This document shows, piece by piece, positions 20,462 to 32,638 of a stretch of 64,000 nt of DNA (position 1 is its first letter; every line of letters begins with the position of its first letter). The position numbers and the translations under genes were made by a program. This stretch comes from Scoparia ambigualis (lineage: Eukaryota; Arthropoda; Insecta; Lepidoptera; Crambidae), in assembly GCA_963921215.1 (NCBI GenBank), contig OY992523.1, positions 16,018,828 through 16,082,827 of the forward strand, read 5' to 3'. The notes under the pieces are model-generated. The model worked only from the letters and a program-made list of their open reading frames with translations. It did no database searches and was not told the origin of the DNA.

Positions 20462-20872
20462 ATTTTTTTTTTTTTTTAAAGAGGGAGGCAAACGAGCAGG
20501 CGGGTCACCTGATGGAGAGTAATCACCGCCGCCCATGGACACCCGCAAAACCAGAGGAATCGCAGGCGCGTTGCCGGCCTTTAAGGGAGGAATAGGTTTA
20601 AGGAAGGAATATGAATTGGGAAGAGGGGGGGTGAGGGAGGGGCCTCCAGAACCCTCACTGGTCGGACGAAACACAACAGCACCAAGTGCCATTATTTCAC
20701 GCCGAATATTAGTGAGAGGGTGGTATTACACCGGGCGAGCCGGCCCAATGCGTGCTGCAACGCAGCGTGGCTCTACCACTCAGTCAGTGTCACTCATTTA
20801 GCACCACCCAGGGGTCACGTGTAGGGTCTCAAGGGTAAACCTACGGACGCGAGTAACTTTAACCCCCTTATT
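20462..20872 (-). mobile_element. Short non-autonomous LINE derivative (5' end joined to 3' end)
   Basis: On -, the first about 230 bp match the 5' end of the LINE at 59.69 kb (shared CGTCCGTAGGTTTACC, GGTAGAGCCACGCTGCGTTG). The last about 140 bp match its 3' end (AAAGGCCGGCAACGCGCCTG), ending in a poly-A (poly-T on +) at 20462-20480. The roughly 2.9-kb coding body is absent. CCTTATT occurs next to both borders and may be the target duplication. Confidence 0.85.
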
Positions 20873-21527
20873 GGTTAGGTACTAATGTTTTCCCAAACTC
20901 ATTTCAGCCGCTACTTTATTTTACTTCAAAAACTCTCCAATTTATATTTATATTACTTACCACAGTATCAATACGATAATTGGAAATCATATTACACAAT
21001 TCTATGACCACGGCTTATATTTCGGTTCGACGCGATTCTGTTTCGGCGTGCAGTGGTACTGGGGGTAGCAATGCGCATTTGTCTGGCACAGACTATAATA
21101 GCTCGTCAGATTAGTTATTAAGTCTTAACTATAAGTTAGTTAACTGTTTTTTTATTATTATTAGTATTGACGTCAATAAGTGCCTGTAAAGGTTTACATT
21201 GAATAAATAATTTGACTTTTTTTTTGACTTTTGACTTTTTAGAAACAAAAATACATTAACAATTATGACTTATTGAATAGTGTAGAATACTTATTGGAAT
21301 AGTGCGTAGCGGCCTCGCTTTATGTAAATTTTGCTTAACTTTTTAATTAAACCCAAAATTGCAGAGAAAGATTTTCATAAAGCGAAGGCACTTTTTTGAG
21401 CTGATCGATTGAACTACTGTTCTAAACAAGTGAAATAAAAAAATTATAATGTTATCTCTTATATAGTCGAATAGTGCGTAGCGACCTCGGAATTTTTAGA
21501 TATCATTGATTTTATATATAGGAAAAA
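20873..21527. other. AT-rich non-coding stretch
   Basis: No gene. The phrase AATAGTGCGTAGCG occurs twice (about 21297 and 21467), suggesting an old local duplication. Confidence 0.4.
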
Positions 21528-22552
21528 AATCTTATTCTAAACCAAAAAACTTCGAAAATCGCTATATAAGTTAACTGTGAATATCTCCTATCTACGATAA
21601 TATTATTTAGCAAAATTAATACCAGAGTATTTGTTACTTCACGAGGAATAAAGATTTTATAATGAATTTATTATCCTATTTCGATAAAAACGATAAATAC
21701 AACTGCAAAATTACTACAAAATGCGAAAATGGGCATTTAACGCAAAAATCACATTCGAGATGTAATAGGCCTCTTAAGAAGAGGCTTTTATTGGAGCAAT
21801 AATGGCTACGTGCTTGGTATTAAGACGCCGGCGACACGTCAGCCTCTCATACAAACGTTATACCAAAATAATAAAAAATTTGAGCGTGATTCACTGTACT
21901 TGTGATGTATTCTGATTAATTTGTGTAATTATTTTGGACTATTTTTTTATGGCGACCTAGATAAATACTGTCTTAATCCGAACATCACAAGTACAGAAAA
22001 TAATGTTCTAATTGCAAATCATTTTGGTAATACGTTAGTATGGAAGGCTCATTTTAGGTGACCGGTCGCCAGCTTCTTAAGTCAACATACATAGATAAAC
22101 AATCCATCAAAAACTTCTATTGTTTCAGATCGCAGGCTGCGTTATGATGACCCTCCAGAGTGGGCACGCAGATACGAAGATCAGCGCCTTCGTATAGATA
22201 GAAATCGGGCGCGCTTGCTTTAACGCTTAGTGACGATAGCCGAAGAAGCGTTGGAAATTTTATTTTTATTTATTTAAGGGAAACATACAGCATATTATTC
22301 ACTTATAAAACAGAAGTTAATAAACATTTCGTTAGCCAAAAAAGTTTTCACAAATGTAAAAAACATACAAATTAGCTTTAACAACTTATCTTTAACAATG
22401 AAGGCCTCTACAAGTTACATATTTAACTTAATCATAACATTTTTATTTCGCTATAAGAAATATTAGAAATATTAACTACATGTAAATATAGCGACAATAA
22501 CCTCTCTCATAGTCTCTCAGTACTTTTCTCAGTCACTAGCAGACAGACACTA
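21528..22552 (+). repeat. About 1-kb direct duplication, copy 1
   Basis: Highly similar to 24241-25528 from ATCTTATTCTAAACC to CACTAGCAGA. It includes a TTGTTTCAG acceptor followed by a short coding exon (about 22130-22260, RYEDQRLRIDRNRARLL, with a stop in the middle and a following TIAEEALEIL). That sequence looks like the C-terminal part of a Harbinger accessory protein. Confidence 0.85.
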
Positions 22553-23058
22553 AGGCCTCGGCCAGACGGTACTCAAACATATTATGTGTTAGGTAAGACA
22601 TTGAACAAAGAATATCATTCCATAATTCAACTTATTCAAGAGTTGCTATTCCACCAAAGATGAGCCAAGCTCTATAAAAATGTTTCATCATCATCATGTA
22701 GTCCACTGTTGGACCCTCATCTTGTTATTTTTTTAATAGGCTAATTTTCAGTAGGAATCCCTTATGTATGATATATAATTGAGTTGATCTCTTAAAAAAA
22801 ATTACAAATTTATCAGCCTTAAAAGTTACCTTGTGACGTCTCTGACATTAGTCCAGTACAAAACGTGGAAGTTCTGTAAACATGATTATGTAATATCGAG
22901 TTTATATTAATATTGTATTATGGCCCATAACTTTGACACAAAAAGTCCTAACCTAGTCTTATAAGGAATAACCTTATGTGACCTGTGACCATTAAAATAA
23001 ACGTGCAATCGTACTTATAGGACACAAGCTCATTATGAACTAAGTATTTTTTTTCCTT

Positions 23059-23454
23059 AAAGGGGATTCCGGATATGCCCAGCGGGAATGGATGATGACT
23101 CCGATTCTGCGGGCAGCTGCAGATTCCCCAGAATCCCACTATACGGATCTTCACTGCAGCACCCGCAACACAGTAGAACGCTGCATTGGGGTCTTAAAAG
23201 CAAGGTGGCGCTGTCTTTTAGCACACAGGACACTGCATTATGACTCCATAAAAGCAGGGAAAATTGTCAATGCCTATGTAGTGTTGCATAATATCTGCAA
23301 CCGTGCTCGCATTGAAGTCCCTACACTCGATTCTTACGATACAATTAGAGAACGCAGAAGGCAACCAATGCAGCCAGTCTTTGCCAGAAATGGTGCCACT
23401 TCACGACAAATGTTAGTGGAAAGACTGTGGAGGGAACGTCGTCACCACAGATAA
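23059..23454 (+). pseudogene. PIF/Harbinger transposase, C-terminal exon
   Basis: HARBI1-like nuclease domain. It carries KGDSGYAQREWMMTP and STRNTVERCIGVLKARWR with the catalytic Glu, then YVVLHNIC and an arginine-rich end (WRERRHHR). The frame is open from a T-rich presumptive splice acceptor at about 23059 to TAA at 23454. The exons bearing the two catalytic aspartates are not present on this strand nearby. The same exon in a deleted state occurs on - at 28972-29238. Confidence 0.85.
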
Positions 23455-23560
23455 GAATAACCCGCCATTAGTAATGTGTTTATTGGTTATTATATACGGT
23501 ATTGTTATATTGGGTTTTAATGATAATAATTTAATTCACATTTTTTTTGTATGTTTTAGT

Positions 23561-23645
23561 ATGAAAAAGCAGAAGAAGCGCCTCCAGACCTCGACAGGTC
23601 CGGATCGTCTATACATTTTAATGATTCGTCTTCGTCGGAAAAGTA
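23561..23645 (+). CDS. Possible terminal exon of a Harbinger accessory protein
   Basis: After TGTTTTAG the frame reads YEKAEEAPPDLDRSGSSIHF and ends in DSSSSEK and a TAA. The acidic/serine-rich tail would suit the end of the Myb-like gene that starts at 18.5 kb. The assignment rests on context only. Confidence 0.35.
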
Positions 23646-23792
23646 AGTTACATTTCTGTTGATATTCTTTATGAATAAATAGGTATAAATATGTCATTTT
23701 CCTTATTTTTACGATATGATCGTATCTATAAATAATAATCGTAAGGCCGGCGGTTTTTTACCTTCTACGTAAACAAAGTCGCGGGTTAAAGT

Positions 23793-24235
23793 TTATTTAT
23801 TTATTTATTTAATTAGGCTCTCACAACAATGAGTACACTAATACAATCAATACTTATGCTATTACAGAAAGTCTTAACTAAGTGTCCCATTACTTAAAGG
23901 AGGGCACCACATGCTCAATAAGAAAAATGTTTGGTTTGGTTAGGTATGCAATAAATATTTAAAGAATAAAACAAAAACTTAAATTTTACTTTGATTTAAG
24001 CTTAATACTGCTTTCTTGATGCTGGGTATAGAATCAAAGCTGAGATCAATTGTATTTTGGTAATTCTTGTACAATGTTATAGCTCGCAATAAGAAGCTGT
24101 GCAATTTCAAATTTGTTTGGCATTTAGGCGCTTGGAAGAGCTTACTATTACCGTATCGCGGCAAACAACGCGGGACATGAAAATCAATTCTAGAGAGCAG
24201 ATCTGAAGTGCGATTGCGTAAGGTTGTTCATAGAT
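23793..24235 (-). mobile_element. 5'-truncated LINE, ORF2 C-terminus and tail
   Basis: On - the frames give a typical LINE end (KLHSFLLRAITLYKNYQNTI, then SIPSIKKAVLSL), followed by a 3' UTR and an (AAAT)n tail at 23793-23812. The 5' border coincides with the beginning of duplication copy 2. Confidence 0.65.
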
Positions 24236-24240
24236 GGATG

Positions 24241-25528
24241 ATCTTATTCTAAACCAAAAAACTTCGAAAATCGCTATATAAGTTAACTGTGAATATCTCC
24301 TATCTACGATAATATTATTGAGCAAAATTTATATCAGAGTAATTGTTACTTCACGAGGAATAAAGATTTTATAATGAATTTAATATCCTATTTCGATAAA
24401 AACGATAAATACAACTGCAAAATTACTACAAAATGCGAAAATGGGCATTTAACGCTAAAATCACATTCGAGGTGTAATAGGCCTCTTAAGAAGAGGCTTT
24501 TATCGGAGCAATAATGGCTACGTGCTGGGTATTAAGAGGCCGGCGACACGTCAGCCTCTCATACAAATGTTATACCAAAATAATAAAAAATTTGAGCGTG
24601 ATTCACTGTACTTGTGATGTATTCGGATTAATTTGGGTAATTATTTTCACTATTTTTATATGGCGACCTAGATAAATACTGTCTTAATCCGAATAACATC
24701 ACAAGTACAGAAAATAATGTTCTAATTGAAAATCATTTTGGTAATACGTTAGTATGGAAGGCTCATTTTAGCTGACCGGTCGCCAGCTTCTTAAGTCAAC
24801 ATACATAGATAAACAATCTCAAAACTTTCTATTGTTTCAGACCTTAGACTTCGTTATGCCCTCCAGAGTGTGCACGCAGATACGAAGAACAGCGCCTTCG
24901 TATAGATAGAAATCGGGCGCGCTTGCTTGAACGCCTTGTGACGATAGCCGAAGAAGCGTTGGAAATTTTATTTATATTTTTTTATTTTATTTTTATTTAT
25001 GTAAGGGAAACGTACAGCATATTATACACTTACAGAAGTTAATAAACATTTCGTTGGCCAAAAAAGTTTCCACAAATGTAAAAAACATACAAATTAGCTT
25101 AACAACTAGGTACTCTTTAACAATGAAGACCTCTACAAGTGGCATCGTTTACTTAATTCACCTGCGTTAATGCACCCAGGTGAATTAAATATTCTATTTG
25201 TAATCTTAATTCACCTAGGTACATTATGTATACTTCGTTTACTTAATTCGCCTGCGTTTAATGCACCCAGGTGAATTAAATATTCTATTTATTCTATTTT
25301 TTTTTGTTTTTTCTATACCTGGGTGAATAACCGGTGAATATTTATTTCACCTGGATGCATTAACGCAGGTGAATTAAGTAAACGACGGGCTACAAGTTAC
25401 ATATTTAACTTAATCATAACATTTTTATTTTGCTATAAGAAATATTAACTACATGTATATATAGCGACAATAACCTCTCTCATAGTCTCTCAGTACTTCT
25501 CTCAGTCACTAGCAGATGACAGACACCC
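24241..25528 (+). repeat. About 1-kb direct duplication, copy 2, carrying a MITE
   Basis: Copy of 21528-22552 with scattered substitutions and small indels, and an extra 249-bp MITE at 25141-25389. The exon-like part here lacks several bases relative to copy 1. Confidence 0.85.
25141..25389. mobile_element. hAT-type MITE with 8-bp target duplication
   Basis: Flanked by CTACAAGT at 25133-25140 and 25390-25397; duplication copy 1 has the empty site. The ends are inverted (TCGTTTACTTAATTCACCTG inward from both sides). The left arm is repeated once inside, so the element is largely palindromic. It has no coding capacity. An 8-bp duplication points to mobilisation by a hAT transposase. Confidence 0.9.
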
Positions 25529-25544
25529 CTTAACAATGCTTCTT

Positions 25545-26165
25545 TTAAAAGAGCCAATTTTTCGAAAAATAAATCGATTTCCTTAAATCTATTATTAAAA
25601 TTACTAGGGGCACGAACAAGGAATCTATTTTTTGCATAATTAGTCTTAAAGGATGGTAGCTCAAAAACTTTAGACGAACGTGTTTTCTTTTAAAATAAAA
25701 AGAGATTTTACCTAAAAGGTAAGGGGAGTCAATAAGGTTATTCACTATTTTGTATAGAAAGACTTGATCGCGAACCAATCTACGACACTCAATCATAAAA
25801 AGGTTTTTTAAATTTTTATTTCAATATTTTTATGAATTTATTTAGTATACGTTGGAGTGCATTAATATGTACATTATACTGGGGATTCCGTACAACGGAG
25901 GCATATTTAAGGGATGATCGTATAAAAGAGTTGTATATCAAACATACTGTGGTATGATTTTTAAAATTACTACTTTGTCTAAAAATAAAGCCAAGCATAT
26001 GATACGCTTTTGCTGTAACTTTTTGAATATGTGGCTGAAATGATAATTCTGTGTCAAGTGTTACACCCAAGTCTCTCATCTCGGTAACCCTTGGTAGTGT
26101 TACCCTATTTAGTGTATAATTATAATTTATTTTATTTTTCTTTCTTGTAAAGGATACAACATTTT
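25545..26165 (-). pseudogene. LINE ORF2 fragment, RT thumb/C-terminal region
   Basis: Two frames on -. 26079-25816 reads MRDLGVTLDTELSFQPHI and YNSFIRSSLKYASVV, the segment just after the RT palm in CR1/Jockey-type LINEs. 25796-25545 continues in another frame (ECRRLVRDQVFLYKIVNNLI). One frameshift separates them and both ends are truncated. Confidence 0.75.
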
Positions 26166-26332
26166 CTGAAATTTAAAAAGAGTTTATTATTATTATAATA
26201 TTTATATAATCTGTCCAAATATTTTTGCAAACTATGACTATGACATACAGTACAGTAGGAGCCTAGAAAATTAATATTTATTTATTTGTGAATTTTTATT
26301 ATGAGTTAAGTTATTTTTTAGTTTTTATTAGT

Positions 26333-26376
26333 AAGCGTTTAGTTTAGTACTCGGGTGAATACTAAACTAAACGCTT
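26333..26376. repeat. Perfect 17-bp hairpin
   Basis: AAGCGTTTAGTTTAGTA (26333-26349) and its complement (26360-26376) around a 10-base loop. Confidence 0.9.
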
Positions 26377-26389
26377 CTAAACTTTGAGA

Positions 26390-26660
26390 AGCTCCTAAAC
26401 ATCGACCTGTTGCTCTGAATATCTGTTACCCATAAAAAAAACGCCATGATGTTTATGAGGCTGTGAACAGCTAACGTGCGCCGCCAATCTATTTTATTTT
26501 ATTTCTAAGTAAGGTAAATTTAAAAAAAAAAGGTTCGGCAATGTTCTTGTAAATCATTTCTTACTTTGTGTAATAATTAGTTTTAAAACATCGACCTGTT
26601 GCTCTGAATGAAACGTTGCACAAAAAACGCTATGATGTCTAAGAGGCTGTGAACAGCTTA
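26390..26660 (+). repeat. Tandem duplication, about 195-bp unit
   Basis: AACATCGACCTGTTGCTCTG occurs at about 26398 and again at about 26587, each followed by GAGGCTGTGAACAGCT. The second copy is split by the TIR element at 26661-28350 and resumes at 28353 (CTAGCGCCGCCAATTTATTT). Confidence 0.8.
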
Positions 26661-27649
26661 TAGTGCGACATAAAAGAGTAGAAATTAAATAATCCAGAAC
26701 TAAATTCACTCATTTTTTGGCAACATTGATTTCTGTCATTAATGTCAAGTGGTTGTTCAACTCTGTCCGTGGTTACGATATAAATTGTTGTTTTAGTGAT
26801 ATTTCTACATTCCTGGATTTAAAACACAGATAACATGATTATGACCATCCATGGCGGTTCTCGTAACATAATATATAAGGTTTTTTTTGCGAAGTTTGGC
26901 AGAATTTCGGAACTTCGTTACGTAATCTGGAGGATATTTACCAACGTACAGCAGATTATACTGGTAAGTAAGTTATAAAAGATGTTGAAAGTATAATTAT
27001 CTAAAATATGCCTATGCGCAATCGGCTAAATTCCGTGAAACAATCAGTATTTTTAAATATTTTTAAAAATTTTGGGGTTATGATATTACAAACAAAAATG
27101 TTGGTTATTATAGTTCGACTCGAGAATCTTGAACTTTTTAATTTATTGGGACATTTTATCAAGTGTTAAGGGGTAGAATGTGGTAAGTATAGTAAATTAT
27201 GTCGGTTGGCTTTTGAATCGAGTCGCCTGAATTTGAAGAAACTAACACTGTGGGGGGGTGTAAGGGGTTCTTACTTGTGATGTATTGTATGACGGTAAAA
27301 TATTTAAAAAACCACTTTAAAGTTTTGTCAAAATCGGCTATAATCACGAAAAATTACACGTTTTTAGGTAATACTATAAATAGGAGCGAGCGAAGCGAGC
27401 GTGCCGCGGGAGCGGCCGGCAAAGCGCCAGAAATGAGGTTTTTATAACTTTCCATATTTTTAAAAAAGTTACATAACGTCAAAATTACTTGTCTGCGGCA
27501 GGAGGGATAAGTGGGGGGTACTCCTCACTCGTCCCCTCCTGTTCTCCCACCGATTAAGAAGACTCGATTCAAAAGTTTTACTAATTTTAATAACTCAGTC
27601 CATAGGACTGAACAATTTTGGTTTTGTTTTTTTTTATGCATATATGTTT

Positions 27650-27930
27650 CTATTGTTCAAGGTGTGTCTGAAAGTACTGTGCGGAGAATAACTAAACAAG
27701 GCTCCGAAAATGGAGAAAAATTTTCGACTCCCGCTAAACACAGAAAGGGTCGACTTGCAAAGGAACTCAATGACTTTGATATGAGTGCAATCCGTCAGAA
27801 AATGATTTTTTTTACACTGTAAAAAAAGAAGTACCAACAATATGCAAATTAATAGCTCAATTAAGGCAACTTATTGGCTATGATGGAAGCCGCGAGCATT
27901 TGCGAAACTTGAAGAGTATCTGGATTTTAA
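27650..27930 (+). pseudogene. Tc1/mariner-like transposase, N-terminal remnant
   Basis: It reads GVSESTVRRITKQGSENGEK, then KHRKGR and DFDMSAIRQKMIFFT before a frameshift, and continues KKEVPTICKLIAQLRQLIGY in the next frame. This matches the HTH half of a common insect DDE_3 transposase. The catalytic domain is absent. Confidence 0.7.
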
Positions 27931-28020
27931 TTTATTAGTTTTGTATCTAAATAAAAATAAGTTATGTACAATTGCTGTTTTCATTTTTACATACAAACTA
28001 CTCAAATTAATTATTTCGAC

Positions 28021-28255
28021 GACCTCCTTAGCCGAGAGTAGAGCACTCCGGACTTGGCGTCGCTATCTCTAAGGTCCTGGGTTCGATTTCCGGTTGGGTT
28101 AATGTAGAAAACCAACTTTTCTATATTGTCTCGGATCTGGGTGTTGTGTACCGTCGTTGTTTCTGATTTCTATAACACAAGTGCCTTAGCTACTTCCTTT
28201 ATATCAGAGCAATGTGTAAGTGATGTTTTCCAATTATATGAACATATTAAATAAA
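28021..28255 (+). repeat. tRNA-derived SINE
   Basis: It begins with a tRNA-like head: box A-like TTAGCCGAGAGTAGAG, and box B GGTTCGATTTC about 50 bp downstream. A non-tRNA body follows. It lies inside the 26661-28350 element. Confidence 0.65.
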
Positions 28256-28971
28256 AACAAGTATCAAGACCAATTTGCTCGACCTATCAGGGTTGCTATG
28301 TTAACGACAACAGCGCCCTCATTTAATTTCTACTCTTTTATGTCGCACTGTACTAGCGCCGCCAATTTATTTTATTTCATTTCTAATAAATAATCGTTTG
28401 GCAATGTTCTTAAAAGTAATTTCTTATTTTGTGTAATAATTAGTTTAAAAACTTGTTTAATTTTTAAATAAGTTATTATTTAGTTTGTAAGCTAATTATA
28501 GCCGAAGGCTGGGGACCTACTCCAAAATGTAATTTTGAGCAGCTTTTTGCTGTCTTCAATATTACAAACCTTAAAAATTAATTTTGCTATGTCGCAAACA
28601 CAATGATTTAGGTAATGCTGATTGAAAAGTCCATATTGATCGTTAAATGACGAAATTAGTATTTGAAATTTTCATTTTGGAGTAGGCTCTGCTTAGAGAT
28701 TTGTTGCAAGGCTTTATTAGCACAATCAGTATCAATGTAATCACTAGGTAATATAAGGCTGTGATGTGAATAATATTTTCAAAGGAATACAGATTTAGTT
28801 TTTAAGTTAAATTTGGGCTGAAAGCTGCTTAGTCGTTTGTTGCAAGTATTATTACTAGTACAAATAGGTAGGCTGTTTTTTTACAAAAAAATATCTATGT
28901 AAAAGTGTTTTAACTTCAGCTAGACTGACAATATTGAAATAAAAACGATATTTCTATTTTAATAGTTTTTA

Positions 28972-31110
28972 TTATTTGTGGTGACAACATTCCCTCCACA
29001 GTATTTCCACTAACACTTGTCGCGAAGTGGCACCATCTCTGGCAAAGACTAGCTGCGCCACCTTGCTTTTAAGACCCCAATGCTGTGTTCTACTGTGTTG
29101 CGAGTGCTGCAGTGGAGATCTGTATAGTGGGATTCTGGAGAATCTGGAACTGCCTGCAGAATCAGTTATCATGCACTCCCGCTGGGCGTATCCGGAATCC
29201 CCTTTAAGGGAAAAAAAATACTTAGGTATGCTGCACAATAAAGACTTGGTTCATAATGAGCTTGTGTCCAATAAGTACGATTGCACATTTATTTTAATGG
29301 GCACAGTGGAGTAGGTCATACAAAGTTATTCCTTGTGACTGTTAGGACTTTTTGAATTTATGAAAAATATAATTATAATTGTGTCAAAGTTATGGGCCCT
29401 AATACAATATTAATATAAACTCGATATCACATAATCATGTTTGCAGAACTTCCACGTTTTTTTACTGGACTAATGTCAGATGACTTCACAAGGTAACTTT
29501 TAAGGCTTAACTTTGTAATTTTTTTTGTGAGACAAACTCAATTATCTATCAAACATAAGGGCAGCCTACTGAAAATTAGCCTATTAAAAATAACAAGGTG
29601 AGGGGTCCAACAGTGACAACATGATGTGGACACATTTTAAGCTTAGCACATCTTTGGTTGAATAGCAACTCTAGAATAAGTTGAATTATGTGTTTGTTAG
29701 ACAGCACATGAGTCTTTTTAATTCTGCTAAGGACATATATCCACGTTCGAGCAGAAATACAAATAGGTTGGTAATGTCTCATATACCAAAAACAACAATG
29801 TACAAAAAAAGCTGTCTCGCAATGTCGATCAAGCTTAATAACAAATTACCAAATGATGTAAGACAATCATTATCTGTTCCAATATTTAAATCTAAATTAA
29901 AGAAACTATTAATCGAGCATTGTTATTATGGTGTTTCAGAATATCTAAATATTGTATAAAATGAATTTAATGAATGATGTAATGTAACTTATTAACTTAT
30001 TATTAATTATTTGTAACTTATTAGAATTATTATAATATTTGCATGCCGATTTGGTAAAACATGTATGTTCGTACTATTGTCGTGACCATCTTTATTACCA
30101 TGTTTGAGCGAATAAATGATTTTATTTATTTATTCTTTGTTCAATGTCTTACCTAACAGCCAGCAAACTTCTCAATTTTCATGGAGACTTTGCATGTGTG
30201 CTTCCAAAGGGCTCCTATTCCACACATGCGAGTCATGGCTGGCACCTTCATATGAAGCCTCGACATGGAGGATGTTGAAATCCACATCACAAATCTAAAA
30301 CAAACAAAAATTATATAACCATTGCATTTAAGAAACTATAGCAAATTTTAAATGGTAATAAAGTTAGTTTATCATAGTTTTTGACAACATTAGTTGTAAT
30401 ATAACAATCACAGTACCTATTATAAAAATGCAATTTAATAAAAAATTACGATCATTGCATTCAAAGAATGATAATGCTTCCTATTAAAGAAAGCTTTCTC
30501 ATACATGTGGGGTTGTATGATGGCAATGTGAGTGCCGTCAATACACCCAATCACAACACCCGGGACAAAGACATCCATGAATCTGTAAAAAAATATCCAA
30601 AGGAAAAATTATTGGCTTTGAAAACAAAACAGAATATTCAAACACTCATAATTTTTCTATTATTCATACCCTCTCATAAGAGTCATCCTGTCTTCTCTAT
30701 TACTGGAAAATTTGATGTGCCGCAGCAGGACTTCTGGCTGATTAAGGGCATCAGTGACCTCAGCCACACACTTGTGAACAGAAGTCTGACTGATGCCCAA
30801 ATTAAAGTCTTTGCCGACCCGTCTTTGATAGCTGCCCCTGCATAAAAATCTAAGGCAGCCATGATCTGTAATATAAAAAGATAACATTAAAATTAAAGTA
30901 GGTACCTACTTATCATAAAAATAGTAATAGTACCTAGTAAACAGTCATTTAATTGCAAAAAAGGACTTACTTTTATCTCATTGCATCAGAGATCCCTGTG
31001 GACCTCTGTCTTTGCGGCATATGTGGCTTTAGCTCATCAACAAGTTGTTGAAATATAGGTAAAGACAACCTATTATTGATCACAAATTAAAAGTATACCG
31101 ACACACTACA
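28972..31110 (-). pseudogene. PIF/Harbinger transposase gene, multi-exon, broken
   Basis: Exons on -: 31075-30970 (FQQLVDELKPHMPQRQR), 30870-30662 (GSYQRRVGKDFNLGISQTSV), 30579-30450 (VIGCIDGTHIAII, first catalytic Asp) and 30294-30160 (EASYEGASHDSHVWNRSPLE, second Asp, with an in-frame TGA). A C-terminal exon at 29220-28972 has lost the segment with the catalytic Glu. Introns have GT..AG-like borders. A LINE tail is inserted at about 29691-30133. Together with the + copy at 23 kb this is one Harbinger family in two defective states. Confidence 0.8.
29691..30133 (+). mobile_element. 5'-truncated LINE tail inserted in Harbinger
   Basis: The coding end reads KLNNKLPNDVRQSLSVPIFK and EHCYYGVSEYL up to TAA at 29959. 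A 3' UTR follows with AATAAATGATTTTATTTATT. The empty site is seen in the related + copy near 22.62 kb. Confidence 0.8.
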
Positions 31111-31400
31111 ATAAAAAAATAATTAATTAGGTGTTACTGTATAATTTGGACACTCTGATAACGATTGTCATGGGTCGCGAGTCACCGCAATCGTTTGACA
31201 TTAGCAATGAGCTCAAAAACCTTACGCAATTCGAATTAGCTGTCAAAATCAGTAAATCATTCACTCATCGATAAAATTGACGATCGTAATCGTAAACCAT
31301 AGATGATGTCCTTAGACAATTAGAATTTACCGTTTGACACATGAAACTTTACGTTATGAACTGTCAAATGAATACGATGGCTTTACGCAATCGCACTTCA

Positions 31401-31785
31401 GAATCAGAATCAGAAATGTTTATTGCGAATATAGGTGTAAGTAGATTTCACAAAAAGTACTCATGATTAGTTCTGCCATATTCTGTCTTAATGACATGCA
31501 ACCTCGAATATAATAATCGAGTAATATAATTTACAAGAACAACATAATATATATAACATAATAATTACATTACAGTGAAAATAATTAAATTAAAATACAA
31601 ATCATGTCACGTATAACGCTCACAGTACAAAATACGACTAAGTATGTCAAAATAGATACTAATGTTATTCCAATTATATTAATTTATCCTTTAAATATTC
31701 GTTAATTGTATAGTATGCCTTTTCTACTAATAGTTTCTTAAGTGCTGCTTTAAAAGTTTTGATGCTAGCTATTTCTTTTAAACTG
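31401..31785 (-). mobile_element. 5'-truncated LINE tail ending in (GATTCT)n
   Basis: On - the frame FKAALKKLLVEKAYYTINEY is a LINE ORF2 terminus. The 3' end is AATAAACATTTCTGATTCTG followed by repeats of GATTCT. It abuts the truncated gypsy polymerase. Confidence 0.75.
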
Positions 31786-32566
31786 ACTGTAAACCATGTT
31801 CATTTACCCTGTAACCTAGATATTTTAACTCCCGACGAAAGAAACAGGATTTTTGTAAGTTAAACGTTAACTTAGCCTGTCGTAACTTTTCTAAAACCCG
31901 TTTAAGAAGCGAAATGTGTTCCTCGAATGTCGATGAGCAAATTATAATGTCATCCAAGTAAACAAACACATTATTTAATAACTTAGGACCAAACAATATG
32001 TCCATTAACTGTTGCTGGGAGGCTGGTGCCCCCGTCAACCCAAAGCACATAACCTTAAAATGGAAAAGACCTCGTCCGGGAACCGTGACTGCGGTTTTTT
32101 CCTTAGATGAAGCGGAGTCAAGCTCAATTTGCCAAAATGCAGATTTTAAATCAATTGACGAAAAGAATCGAGCGTCCCGCAACTGATCTAAGATGTGAGA
32201 GACGTAGGGAAGCGGATAAGCATCTTGTTTGCTGACTGCATTCAATTTTCGGCTGTCAAGGCAAAATCGCCATTCTCCGTTTGGTTTAGGAGCTAATAGG
32301 ACTGGGTTATTCCACGCGTTATTGCTAGGCTCAACTACTCCCATCTCTAACATCTCAGCCAGCTGGCGGTTAAGTTCCTTAAGGCGTTCAGGTGATAGTG
32401 GATAATAACGCTGTTTGATAGGAGAAACATCACCCGTGTCTATCTTATGACGCAACAGTTGGGTACGACCTAACCCTTTAACCTCAAAGGACACCTTCTT
32501 AAATTCATTTATTAATGACTCCGCTTTCAACCTCTGAACGGGTGTTAATTCATCAAACGGCTGCAA
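31786..32566 (-). pseudogene. Gypsy reverse transcriptase, truncated
   Basis: Ty3/gypsy pol RT domain with PLSPERLKELNRQLAEML, WRFCLDSRKLN, FSSIDLKSAFWQIELD, FGLTGAPASQQQLMD and the catalytic VYLDDIII. It ends at YLGYRVNEHGLQ, where a LINE tail is joined. RNase H, integrase and the distal LTR are absent. The preserved RT has no internal stop. Confidence 0.92.
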
Positions 32567-32638
32567 ATGCCTAAACTCAGAAACTCAAGTACGGTGTTTA
32601 GAGTTTTGAAAATACTTAAAAGGCAACTTATTAAAAAT

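Larger units (their letters stand above)
26661..28350 (+). mobile_element. Deleted Tc1/mariner-type element with TA duplication
   Basis: Perfect 29-bp inverted repeats (26662-26690 and 28321-28349, starting AGTGCGACATAAAAGAGTAG) are flanked by TA at 26659-26660 and 28351-28352. The surrounding tandem repeat confirms the target site. At 1690 bp it keeps only the N-terminal part of a transposase and carries a SINE, so it is non-autonomous. Confidence 0.9.

Noticed and set aside
20270..20692. 140-residue ORF on -
   Set aside because: It lies across the 5'/3' junction and flank of the non-autonomous LINE derivative; composition is that of UTR sequence.
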